DNA of 64,000 nucleotides from Steinernema hermaphroditum (Eukaryota; Nematoda; Chromadorea; Rhabditida; Steinernematidae). This document shows, piece after piece, positions 23,218 to 34,845 of this stretch. The DNA lies in assembly GCA_030435675.1 (NCBI GenBank), contig CM059624.1:285218-349217 (forward strand), in the 5' to 3' direction. The notes beneath the pieces are model-generated. The model saw only the letters and a program-made list of their open reading frames with translations, made no database searches and was not told the origin of the DNA. The first letter of the stretch is position 1. Every line of letters starts with the position of its first letter. The position numbers and the translations under genes were made by a program.

Positions 23218-26200
23218 ATGGTACTTTGGAGCAGGAGGGTCAGATGCAGAACTCTTGGTGTGAGCAAGGGCCCTGCTGTCTCGAATTGAAAGTTTTGCAG
23301 GAAACTAAGATAGTCCACAGTAATCCCAACGGGAGTAGGCGCGTTCGATCAGGCTCGTGCAGTTCTACAAGATCCGATCATAAAAATGCTATGGTACTTT
23401 GGAGCAGGAGGGTCAGATGCAGAGCTCTTGGTGTGAGCAAGGGCCCTGCTGTCTCGAATTGAAAGTTTTGCAGGAAACTAAGATAGTCCACAGGAAATCC
23501 AACGAGAGTAGGCGCGTTCGATCAGGCTCGTGCAGTTCTACAAGATCCAATCATAAAAATGCTATGGTACTTTGGAGCAGGAGGGTCAGATGCAGAACTC
23601 TTTGTATGAACAAGGGCCCTATCTGTCTCGAATTGAAAGTTTTGCAGGAAACTAAGATAGTCCACAGTAAATCCAACGAGAGTAGGCGCGTTCGATCAGG
23701 CTCGTGCAGTTCTACAAGATCCGATCATAAAAATGCTATGGTACTTTGGAGCAGGAGGGTCAGATGCAGAGCTCTTGGTGTGAGCAAGGGCCCTGCTGTC
23801 TCGAATTGAAAGTTTTGCAGGAAACTAAGATAGTCCACAGGAAATCCAACGGGAGTAGGCGCGTTCGATCAGGCTCGTGCAGTTCTACAAGATCCAATCA
23901 TAAAAATGCTATGGTACTTTGGAGCAGGAGGGTCAGATGCAGAACTCTTTGCATGAACAAGGCCCTATCTGTCTCGAATTGAAAGTTTTGCAGGAAACTA
24001 AGATAGTCCACAGTAATCCCAACGAGAGTAGGCGCGTTCGATCAGGCTCGTGCAGTTCTACAAGATCCAATCATAAAAATGCTATGGTACTTTGGAGCAG
24101 GAGGGTCAGATGCAGAACTCTTTGTATGAACAAGGGCCCTATCTGTCTCGAATTGAAAGTTTTGCAGGAAACTAAGATAGTCCACAGGAAATCCAACGAG
24201 AGTAGGCGCGTTCGATCAGGCTCGTGCAGTTCTACAAGATCCAATCATAAAAATGCTATGGTACTTTGGAGCAGGAGGGTCAGATGCAGAACTCTTGGTG
24301 TGAGCAAGGGCCCTGCTGTCTCGAATTGAAAGTTTTGCAGGAAACTAAGATAGTCCACAGTAATCCCAACGGGAGTAGGCGCGTTCGATCAGGCTCGTGC
24401 AGTTCTACAAGATCCAATCATAAAAATGCTATGGTACTTTGGAGCAGGAGGGTCAGATGCAGAGCTCTTGGTGTGAGCAAGGGCCCTGCTGTCTCGAATT
24501 GAAAGTTTTGCAGGAAACTAAGATAGTCCACAGTAAATCCAACGAGAGTAGGCGCGTTCGATCAGGCTCGTGCAGTTCTACAAGATCCAATCATAAAAAT
24601 GCTATGGTACTTTGGAGCAGGAGGGTCAGATGCAGAACTCTTTGTATGAACAAGGGCCCTATCTGTCTCGAATTGAAAGTTTTGCAGGAAACTAAGATAG
24701 TCCACAGTAAATCCAACGAGAGTAGGCGCGTTCGATCAGGCTCGTGCAGTTCTACAAGATCCGATCATAAAAATGCTATGGTACTTTGGAGCAGGAGGGT
24801 CAGATGCAGAACTCTTGGTGTGAGCAAGGGCCCTGCTGTCTCGAATTGAAAGTTTTGCAGGAAACTAAGATAGTCCACAGTAAACCCAACGAGAGTAGGC
24901 GCGTTCGATCAGGCTCGTGCAGTTCTACAAGATCCAATCATAAAAATGCTATGGTACTTTGGAGCAGGAGGGTCAGATGCAGAGCTCTTGGTGTGAGCAA
25001 GGGCCCTGCTGTCTCGAATTGAAAGTTTTGCAGGAAACTAAGATAGTCCACAGGAAATCCAACGAGAGTAGGCGCGTTCGATCAGGCTCGTGCAGTTCTA
25101 CAAGATCCAATCATAAAAATGCTATGGTACTTTGGAGCAGGAGGGTCAGATGCAGAACTCTTTGCATGAACAAGGCCCTATCTGTCTCGAATTGAAAGTT
25201 TTGCAGGAAACTAAGATAGTCCACAGTAAATCCAACGAGAGTAGGCGCGTTCGATCAGGCTCGTGCAGTTCTACAAGATCCGATCATAAAAATGCTATGG
25301 TACTTTGGAGCAGGAGGGTCAGATGCAGAGCTCTTGGTGTGAGCAAGGGCCCTGCTGTCTCGAATTGAAAGTTTTGCAGGAAACTAAGATAGTCCACAGG
25401 AAATCCAACGGGAGTAGGCGCGTTCGATCAGGCTCGTGCAGTTCTACAAGATCCAATCATAAAAATGCTATGGTACTTTGGAGCAGGAGGGTCAGATGCA
25501 GAACTCTTTGCATGAACAAGGCCCTATCTGTCTCGAATTGAAAGTTTTGCAGGAAACTAAGATAGTCCACAGTAAATCCAACGAGAGTAGGCGCGTTCGA
25601 TCAGGCTCGTGCAGTTCTACAAGATCCGATCATAAAAATGCTATGGTACTTTGGAGCAGGAGGGTCAGATGCGGACCTCTTTGCATGAACAAGGCCCTAT
25701 CTGTCTCGAATTGAAAGTTTTGCAGGAAACTAAGATAGTCCACAAGAAATCCAAAGAGAGTAGGCGCGTTCGATCAGGCTCGTGCAGATCTACAAGATGG
25801 AATCATAAAAATGATATGGTACTTTGGAGCAGGAGGGTCAGATGCAGAGCTCTTGGTGTGAGCAAGGGCCCTGCTGTCTCGAATTGAAAGTTTTGCAGGA
25901 AACTAAGATAGTCCGCAGGAAATCCAACGAGAGTAGGCGCGTTCGATCAGGCTCGTGCAGTTCTACACGATCCAATCATAAAAATGCTATGGTACTTTGG
26001 AGCAGGAGGGTCAGATGCAGAACTCTTTGCATGAACAAGGCCCTATCTGTCTCGAATTGAAAGTTTTGCAGGAAACTAAGATAGTCCACAGGAAATCCAA
26101 CGGGAGTAGGCGCGTTCGATCAGGCTCGTGCAGTTCTACAAGATCCAATCATAAAAATGCTATGGTACTTTGGAGCAGGAGGGTCAGATGCAGAACTCTT

Positions 26201-28241
26201 TGTATGAACAAGGGCCCTATCTGTCTCGAATTGAAAGTTTTGCAGGAAACTAAGATAGTCCACAGTAAATCCAACGAGAGTAGGCGCGTTCGATCAGGCT
26301 CGTGCAGTTCTACAAGATCCAATCATAAAAATGCTATGGTACTTTGGAGCAGGAGGGTCAGATGCAGAGCTCTTGGTGTGAGCAAGGGCCCTGTCTGTCT
26401 CGAATTGAAAGTTTTGCAGGAAACTAAGATAGTCCACAGGAAATCCAACGAGAGTAGGCGCGTTCGATCAGGCTCGTGCAGTTCTACAAGATCCAATCAT
26501 AAAAATGCTATGGTACTTTGGAGCAGGAGGGTCAGATGCAGAGCTCTTGGTGTGAGCAAGGGCCCTGCTGTCTCGAATTGAAAGTTTTGCAGGAAACTAA
26601 GATAGTCCACAGGAAATCCAACGGGAGTAGGCGCGTTCGATCAGGCTCGTGCAGTTCTACAAGATCCAATCATAAAAATGCTATGGTACTTTGGAGCAGG
26701 AGGGTCAGATGCAGAACTCTTTGCATGAACAAGGCCCTATCTGTCTCGAATTGAAAGTTTTGCAGGAAACTAAGATAGTCCACAGTAAATCCAACGAGAG
26801 TAGGCGCGTTCGATCAGGCTCGTGCAGTTCTACAAGATCCGATCATAAAAATGCTATGGTACTTTGGAGCAGGAGGGTCAGATGCGGACCTCTTTGCATG
26901 AACAAGGCCCTATCTGTCTCGAATTGAAAGTTTTGCAGGAAACTAAGATAGTCCACAAGAAATCCAACGAGAGTAGGCGCGTTCGATCAGGCTCGTGCAG
27001 TTCTACAAGATCCAATCATAAAAATGCTATGGTACTTTGGAGCAGGAGGGTCAGATGCAGAGCTCTTGGTGTGAGCAAGGGCCCTGCTGTCTCGAATTGA
27101 AAGTTTTGCAGGAAACTAAGATAGTCCACAAGAAATCCAACGAGAGTAGGCGCGTTCGATCAGGCTCGTGCAGTTCTACAAGATCCAATCATAAAAATGC
27201 TATGGTACTTTGGAGCAGGAGGGTCAGATGCAGAGCTCTTGGTGTGAGCAAGGGCCCTGTCTGTCTCGAATTGAAAGTTTTGCAGGAAACTAAGATAGTC
27301 CACAGTAATCCCAACGAGAATAGGCGCGTTCGATCAGGCTCGTGCAGTTCTACAAGATCCAATCATAAAAATGCTATGGTACTTTGGAGCAGGAGGGTCA
27401 GATGCAGAACTCTTTGTATGAACAAGGGCCCTATCTGTCTCGAATTGAAAGTTTTGCAGGAAACTAAGATAGTCCACAGTAAATCCAACGAGAGTAGGCG
27501 CGTTCGATCAGGCTCGTGCAGTTCTACAAGATCCGATCATAAAAATGCTATGGTGCTTTGGAGCAGGAGGGTCAGATGCAGAGCTCTTGGTGTGAGCAAG
27601 GGCCCTGCTGTCTCGAATTGAAAGTTTTGCAGGAAACTAAGAGAGTCCACAGTAAATCCAACGAGAGTAGGCGCGTTCGATCAGGCTCGTGCAGTTCTAC
27701 AAGATCGAATCATAAAAATGCTATGGTACTTTGGAGCAGGAGGGTCAGATGCAGAACTCTTTGCATGAACAAGGCCCTATCTGTCTCGAATTGAAAGTTT
27801 TGCAGGAAACTAAGATAGTCCACAGTAATCCCAACGGGAATAGGCGCGTTCGATCAGGCTCGTGCAGTTCTACAAGATCCGATCATAAAAATGCTATGGT
27901 ACTTTGGAGCAGGAGGGTCAGATGCAGAACTCCTGGTGTGAGCAAGGGCCCTGCTGTCTCGAATTGAAAGTTTTGCAGCAAACTAAGATAGTCCACAGTA
28001 ATCCCAACGGGAATAGGCGCGTTCGATCAGGCTCGTGCAGTTCTACAAGATCCAATCATAAAAATGCTATGGTACTTTGGAGCAGGAGGGTCAGATGCAG
28101 AACTCTTGGTGTGAGCAAGGGCCCTGCTGTCTCGAATTGAAAGTTTTGCAGGAAACTAAGATAGTCCACAGTAAATCCAACGAGAGTAGGCGCGTTCGAT
28201 CAGGCTCGTGCAGTTCTACAAGATCCAATCATAAAAATGCT
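23218..28241 (+). repeat. A/B alternating subarray
   Basis: About 29 monomers. Class A monomers with AGGAAATCC and GATCCAATC tend to alternate with B monomers with AGTAAATCC and GATCCGATC, for example 23391-23737 and 24951-25642. At 25643-25988 lies a monomer with GCGGACCTC, AAGAAATCCAAAGAG, GCAGATCTACAAG and ATGATATGG, followed by one with CGCAGGAAATCC and TACACGATCC; this pair is the signature of the 57.5-63 kb domain. Near 27976 and 28322 the usual GCAGGAAAC is GCAGCAAAC, seen nowhere else. AAGAGAGTCC near 27640 is a single-copy change. Confidence 0.88.
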
Positions 28242-28763
28242 ATGGTACTTTGGAGCAGGAGGGTCAGATGCAGAACTCTTGGTGTGAGCAAGGGCCCTGC
28301 TGTCTCGAATTGAAAGTTTTGCAGCAAACTAAGATAGTCCACAGTAATCCCAACGGGAATAGGCGCGTTCGATCAGGCTCGTGCAGTTCTACAAGATCCA
28401 ATCATAAAAATGCTATGGTACTTTGGAGCAGGAGGGTCAGATGCAGAACTCTTGGTGTGAGCAAGGGCCCTGCTGTCTCGAATTGAAAGTTTTGCAGGAA
28501 ACTAAGATAGTCCACAGGAAATCCAACGAGAGTAGGCGCGTTCGATCAGGCTCGTGCAGTTCTACAAGATCCAATCATAAAAATGCTATGGTACTTTGGA
28601 GCAGGAGGGGTCAGATGCAGAACTCTTTGTATGAACAAGGGCCCTAACTGTCTCGAATTGAAAGTTTTGCAGGAAACTAAGATAGTCCACAGTAAATCCC
28701 AACGGGAATAGGCGCGTTCGATCAGGCTCGTGCAGTTCTACAAGATCCAATCATAAAAATGCT
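28242..28763 (+). repeat. Three-monomer cassette, copy 2
   Basis: Same order as the cassette at 22523: hybrid head with AGTAATCCC, hybrid head with AGGAAATCC, then a GAGGGGTCAG, TTTGTATGAAC, GGGCCCTAACTG monomer of 176 bp whose middle is AGTAAATCCCAACGGGAATAGG. The CCCTAACTG word links this monomer to class D. Confidence 0.8.
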
Positions 28764-31700
28764 ATGGTACTTTGGAGCAGGAGGGTCAGATGCAGAACTC
28801 TTTGCATGAACAAGGGCCCTATCTGTCTCGAATTGAAAGTTTTGCAGGAAACTAAGATAGTCCACAGGAAATCCAACGAGAGTAGGCGCGTTCGATCAGG
28901 CTCGTGCAGTTCTACAAGATCCAATCATAAAAATGCTATGGTACTTTGGAGCAGGAGGGTCAGATGCAGAACTCTTTGTATGAACAAGGGCCCTATCTGT
29001 CTCGAATTGAAAGTTTTGCAGGAAACTAAGATAGTCCACAGTAAATCCAACGAGAGTAGGCGCGTTCGATCAGGCTCGTGCAGTTCTACAAGATCCGATC
29101 ATAAAAATGCTATGGTACTTTGGAGCAGGAGGGTCAGATGCAGAACTCTTGGTGTGAGCAAGGGCCCTGCTGTCTCGAATTGAAAGTTTTGCAGGAAACT
29201 AAGATAGTCCACAGGAAATCCAACGAGAGTAGGCGCGTTCGATCAGGCTCGTGCAGTTCTACAAGATCCAATCATAAAAATGCTATGGTACTTTGGAGCA
29301 GGAGGGTCAGATGCAGAGCTCTTGGTGTGAGCAAGGGCCCTGCTGTCTCGAATTGAAAGTTTTGCAGGAAACTAAGATAGTCCACAGGAAATCCAACGAG
29401 AGTAGGCGCGTTCGATCAGGCTCGTGCAGTTCTACAAGATCCAATCATAAAAATGCTATGGTACTTTGGAGCAGGAGGGTCAGATGCAGAACTCTTGGTG
29501 TGAGCAAGGGCCCTGCTGTCTCGAATTGAAAGTTTTGCAGGAAACTAAGATAGTCCACAGTAAACCCAACGAGAGTAGGCGCGTTCGATCAGGCTCGTGC
29601 AGTTCTACAAGATCCAATCATAAAAATGCTATGGTACTTTGGAGCAGGAGGGTCAGATGCAGAACTCTTGGTGTGAGCAAGGGCCCTGTCTGTCTCGAAT
29701 TGAAAGTTTTGCAGGAAACTAAGATAGTCCACAGGAAATCCAACGAGAGTAGGCGCGTTCGATCAGGCTCGTGCAGTTCTACAAGATCCAATCATAAAAA
29801 TGCTATGGTACTTTGGAGCAGGAGGGTCAGATGCAGAACTCTTTGTATGAACAAGGGCCCTATCTGTCTCGAATTGAAAGTTTTGCAGGAAACTAAGATA
29901 GTCCACAGTAAATCCAACGAGAGTAGGCGCGTTCGATCAGGCTCGTGCAGTTCTACAAGATCCAATCATAAAAATGCTATGGTACTTTGGAGCAGGAGGG
30001 TCAGATGCAGAACTCTTTGTATGAACAAGGGCCCTATCTGTCTCGAATTGAAAGTTTTGCAGGAAACTAAGATAGTCCACAGTAAATCCAACGAGAGTAG
30101 GCGCGTTCGATCAGGCTCGTGCAGTTCTACAAGATCCAATCATAAAAATGCTATGGTACTTTGGAGCAGGAGGGTCAGATGCAGAACTCTTGGTGTGAGC
30201 AAGGGCCATGCTGTCTCGAATTGAAAGTTTTGCAGGAAACTAAGATAGTCCACAGTAAATCCAACGAGAGTAGGCGCGTTCGATCAGGCTCGTGCAGTTC
30301 TACAAGATCCAATCATAAAAATGCTATGGTACTTTGGAGCAGGAGGGTCAGATGCAGAACTCTTGGTGTGAGCAAGGGCCCTGTCTGTCTCGAATTGAAA
30401 GTTTTGCAGGAAACTAAGATAGTCCACAGTAAATCCAACGAGAGTAGGCGCGTTCGATCAGGCTCGTGCAGTTCTACAAGATCCAATCATAAAAATGCTA
30501 TGGTACTTTGGAGCAGGAGGGTCAGATGCAGAACTCTTGGTGCATGAACAAGGGCCCTATCTGTCTCGAATTGAAAGTTTTGCAGGAAACTAAGATAGTC
30601 CACAGTAAATCCAACGAGAGTAGGCGCGTTCGATCAGGCTCGTGCAGTTCTACAAGATCCAATCATAAAAATGCTATGGTACTTTGGAGCAGGAGGGTCA
30701 GATGCAGAGCTCTTGGTGTGAGCAAGGGCCCTGTCTGTCTCGAATTGAAAGTTTTGCAGGAAACTAAGATAGTCCACAGGAAATCCAACGAGAGTAGGCG
30801 CGTTCGATCAGGCTCGTGCAGTTCTACAAGATCCAATCATAAAAATGCTATGGTACTTTGGAGCAGGAGGGTCAGATGCAGAACTCTTTGTGTGAACAAG
30901 GGCCCTATCTGTCTCGAATTGAAAGTTTTGCAGGAAACTAAGATAGTCCACAGTAAATCCAACGAGAGTAGGCGCGTTCGATCAGGCTCGTGCAGTTCTA
31001 CAAGATCCAATCATAAAAATGCTATGGTACTTTGGAGCAGGAGGGTCAGATGCAGAACTCTTTGTATGAACAAGGGCCCTATCTGTCTCGAATTGAAAGT
31101 TTTGCAGGAAACTAAGATAGTCCACAGGAAATCCAACGAGAGTAGGCGCGTTCGATCAGGCTCGTGCAGTTCTACAAGATCCAATCATAAAAATGCTATG
31201 GTACTTTGGAGCAGGAGGGTCAGATGCAGAGCTCTTGGTGTGAGCAAGGGCCCTGCTGTCTCGAATTGAAAGTTTTGCAGGAAACTAAGATAGTCCACAG
31301 TAAACCCAACGAGAGTAGGCGCGTTCGATCAGGCTCGTGCAGTTCTACAAGATCCAATCATAAAAATGCTATGGTACTTTGGAGCAGGAGGGTCAGATGC
31401 AGAGCTCTTGGTGTGAGCAAGGGCCCTATCTGTCTCGAATTGAAAGTTTTGCAGGAAACTAAGATAGTCCACAGTAAATCCAACGAGAGTAGGCGCGTTC
31501 GATCAGGCTCGTGCAGTTCTACAAGATCCGATCATAAAAATGCTATGGTACTTTGGAGCAGGAGGGTCAGATGCAGAACTCTTGGTGTGAGCAAGGGCCC
31601 TATCTGTCTCGAATTGAAAGTTTTGCAGGAAACTAAGATAGTCCACAGTAAATCCAACGAGAGTAGGCGCGTTCGATCAGGCTCGTGCAGTTCTACAAGA

Positions 31701-33107
31701 TCCAATCATAAAAATGCTATGGTACTTTGGAGCAGGAGGGTCAGATGCAGAACTCTTTGTATGAACAAGGGCCCTATCTGTCTCGAATTGAAAGTTTTGC
31801 AGGAAACTAAGATAGTCCACAGTAAATCCAACGAGAGTAGGCGCGTTCGATCAGGCTCGTGCAGTTCTACAAGATCCAATCATAAAAATGCTATGGTACT
31901 TTGGAGCAGGAGGGTCAGATGCAGAACTCTTTGTGTGATCAAGGGCCCTATCTGTCTCGAATTGAAAGTTTTGCAGGAAACTAAGATAGTCCACAGGAAA
32001 TCCAACGAGAGTAGGCGCGTTCGATCAGGCTCGTGCAGTTCTACAAGATCCAATCATAAAAATGCTATGGTACTTTGGAGCAGGAGGGTCAGATGCAGAA
32101 CTCTTTGTGTGAACAAGGGCCCTATCTGTCTCGAATTGAAAGTTTTGCAGGAAACTAAGATAGTCCACAGTAAATCCAACGAGAGTAGGCGCGTTCGATC
32201 AGGCTCGTGCAGTTCTACAAGATCCAATCATAAAAATGCTATGGTACTTTGGAGCAGGAGGGTCAGATGCAGAACTCTTTGTATGAACAAGGCCCTATCT
32301 GTCTCGAATTGAAAGTTTTGCAGGAAACTAAGATAGTCCACAGTAAATCCAACGAGAGTAGGCGCGTTCGATCAGGCTCGTGCAGTTCTACAAGATCCAA
32401 TCATAAAAATGCTATGGTACTTTGGAGCAGGAGGGTCAGATGCAGAGCTCTTGGTGTGAGCAAGGGCCCTGTCTGTCTCGAATTGAAAGTTTTGCAGGAA
32501 ACTAAGATAGTCCACAGTAAATCCAACGAGAGTAGGCGCGTTCGATCAGGCTCGTGCAGTTCTACAAGATCCAATCATAAAAATGCTATGGTACTTTGGA
32601 GCAGGAGGGTCAGATGCAGAACTCTTGGTGTGAGCAAGGGCCCTGTCTGTCTCGAATTGAAAGTTTTGCAGGAAACTAAGATAGTCCACAGTAAATCCAA
32701 CGGGAGTAGGCGCGTTCGATCAGGCTCGTGCAGTTCTACAAGATCCAATCATAAAAATGCTATGGTACTTTGGAGCAGGAGGGTCAGATGCAGAACTCTT
32801 TGCATGAACAAGGCCCTATCTGTCTCGAATTGAAAGTTTTGCAGGAAACTAAGATAGTCCACAGTAAATCCAACGAGAGTAGGCGCGTTCGATCAGGCTC
32901 GTGCAGTTCTACAAGATCCAATCATAAAAATGCTATGGTACTTTGGAGCAGGAGGGTCAGATGCAGAACTCTTTGCATGAACAAGGCCCTATCTGTCTCG
33001 AATTGAAAGTTTTGCAGGAAACTAAGATAGTCCACAGTAAATCCAACGAGAGTAGGCGCGTTCGATCAGGCTCGTGCAGTTCTACAAGATCCGATCATAA
33101 AAATGCT
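28764..33107 (+). repeat. 174-bp-rich A/B subarray with long open frames
   Basis: About 25 monomers. Many have GGGCCCTATCTG or GGGCCCTGTCTG (one base more than class A), giving 174 bp. Because 174 is 58 codons, one forward frame stays open for up to 368 codons (31206-32312) as a 58-residue repeat. Starts are the alternative codon TTG, the frame is lost wherever a 173-bp monomer appears, and there is no other sign of coding. An A/B recombinant head lies near 30536. Confidence 0.9.
30500..30675 (+). repeat. A/B recombinant-head monomer (176 bp), third copy
   Basis: Head GAACTCTTGGTGCATGAAC, as at 17662-18013 about 12.5 kb away, followed by GGGCCCTATCTG and an AGTAAATCCAACGAG middle. The identical junction in separate places points to a single exchange later copied, or to a preferred breakpoint. 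Confidence 0.8.
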
Positions 33108-33969
33108 ATGGTACTTTGGAGCAGGAGGGTCAGATGCAGAGCTCTTGGTGTGAGCAAGGGCCCTGCTGTCTCGAGGTGAAAGTTTTGCAGGAAACTAAGA
33201 TAGTCCACAGTAATCCCAACGGGAATAAGGCGCGTTCGATCAGGCTCTTGCAGTTCTACAAGATGGAATCATAAAAATGATATGGTACTTTGGAGCAGGA
33301 GGGTCAGATGCAGAGCTCTTGGTGTGAGGAAGGGCCCTGACTGTCTCGAATTGAAAGTTTTGCAGGAAACTAAGATAGTCCGCAGGAAATCCAACGAGAG
33401 TAGGCGCGTTCGATCAGGCTCGTGCAGTTCTACACGATCCAATCATAAAAATGCTATGGTACTTTGGAGCAGGAGGGTCAGATGCAGAGCTCTTGGTGTG
33501 AGCAAGGGCCCTGCTGTCTCGAATTGAAAGTTTTGCAGGAAACTAAGATAGTCCACAGTAATCCAACGAGAGTAGGCGCGTTCGATCAGGCTCGTGCAGT
33601 TCTACAAGATCCAATCATAAAAATGCTATGGTACTTTGGAGCAGGAGGGTCAGATGCAGAACTCTTGCATGAACAAGGGCCCTATCTGTCTCGAATTGAA
33701 AGTTTTGCAGGAAACTAAGATAGTCCACAGTAAATCCAACGAGAGTAGGCGCGTTCGATCAGGCTCGTGCAGTTCTACAAGATCCAATCATAAAAATGCT
33801 ATGGTACTTTGGAGCAGGAGGGTCAGATGCAGAACTCTTTGCATGAACAAGGCCCTATCTGTCTCGAATTGAAAGTTTTGCAGGAAACTAAGATAGTCCA
33901 CAGTAAATCCAACGAGAAGTGGGCCGCGTTCGATAAGGCTCGTGCAGTTCTGGAAAATCCAATCTTAAT

Positions 33970-34150
33970 ATCCCCCCCCCACTTGGAGCCGGAGGGGTCA
34001 GATGCATAACTCTTTGTATGAACAAGGACCCTAACTGTCTCGAATTGAAAGTTTTGCGGGAAACTAAGATAGTCCACAGTAATCCCAACGGGAATAAGGC
34101 GCGTTCGATCAGGCTCGTGCAGTTCTACAAGATCCGATCATAAAAATGCT
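33970..34150 (+). repeat. Class D monomer with C-run junction (D3)
   Basis: The junction preceding GGAGCCGGAGGGGTCAG is replaced by AATCTTAATAT, nine C and ACTT. The head is ATGCATAACTC with AAGGACCCTAACTG, the middle AGTAATCCCAACGGG and the tail GATCCGATC. TTTTGCGGGAAAC is a private change. Confidence 0.82.
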
Positions 34151-34497
34151 ATGGTACTTTGGAGCAGGAGGGTCAGATGCCGAACTCTTTTGCATGAACA
34201 AGGCCCTATCTGTCTCGAATTGAAAGTTTTGCAGGAAACTAAGATAGTCCACAGTAAATCCAGCGAGAGTAGGCATGTTCGATCAGGCTCGTGCAGTTCG
34301 ATGAGATCCGATCATAAAAATGCTATGGTACTTTGGAGCAGGAGGGTCAGATGCAGAACTCTTGGTGTGAGCAAGAGACCCTGCCTGTCTCGAATTGAAA
34401 GTTTTGCAGGAAACTAAGATAGTCCACAGGAAATCCAGCGAGAGTAGACGCGTTCGATCAGGCTCGTGCAGTTCTACAAAGATCCAATCATAAAAAT

Positions 34498-34672
34498 TTC
34501 CCCCTGGAGCGGAGGGGTCAGATGCATAACTCTTTGTATGAACAAGGACCCTAACTGTCTCGAATTGAAAGTTTTGCAGGAAACTAAGATAGTCCACGAG
34601 TAAATCCAACGAGAGTAGGCGCGTTCGATCAGGCTCTCGTGCAGTTCTGCAAGATGGAATCATAAAAATGCT
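34498..34672 (+). repeat. Class D monomer with C-run junction (D4)
   Basis: The junction reads AAAAATTTCCCCCTGGAGCGG, with five C, about 530 bp after D3. The head is ATGCATAACTC with AAGGACCCTAACTG and the tail GATGGAATC. The preceding monomer carries TAGACGCG in place of TAGGCGCG, a change that precedes most class D monomers to the right. Confidence 0.82.
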
Positions 34673-34845
34673 ATGGTACTTTGGAGCAGGAGGGTCAGAT
34701 GCAGAACTCTTTGCATGAACAAGGCCCTATCTGTCTCGGATTGAAAGTTTTGCAGGAAACTAAGATAGTCCACAGTAAATCCAACGAGAGTAGGCGCGTT
34801 CGATCAGGCTCGTGCAGTTCTACAAGATCCGATCATAAAAATGCT

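Larger units (their letters stand above)
33108..34845 (+). repeat. Decayed, indel-rich zone before the HOR domain
   Basis: About ten monomers with many private changes: CTCGAGGTGAAAG near 33173, GGGAATAAGGCGCG near 33224 and 34095, GTGTGAGGAAGGG near 33325, GAGAAGTGGGCCGCG near 33914 with GATAAGGCTC and CTGGAAAATCC, a run of nine C at 33972-33980, GCCGAACTCTTTTGCATG near 34180, GGCATGTTCG near 34273, GCAAGAGACCC near 34372, TTCTACAAAGATCC near 34480 and GGCTCTCGTGCAG near 34633. Two class D monomers lie inside. Such decay is typical of array zones that escape homogenisation, though poor consensus quality could contribute. Confidence 0.87.

Noticed and set aside
31206..32312. 368-codon open frame and the many 78- to 310-codon frames throughout
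   Set aside because: They are repeats of the satellite read in frame. Starts are mostly TTG, the frame depends on 174-bp monomers, single-base indels are freely tolerated, and overlapping frames are open in the same DNA.
33972..33980. Nine-C run as a telomeric or G-quadruplex element
   Set aside because: It is a single run, not a repeated motif, and sits at the variable junction of a class D monomer; a five-C version lies 530 bp away.
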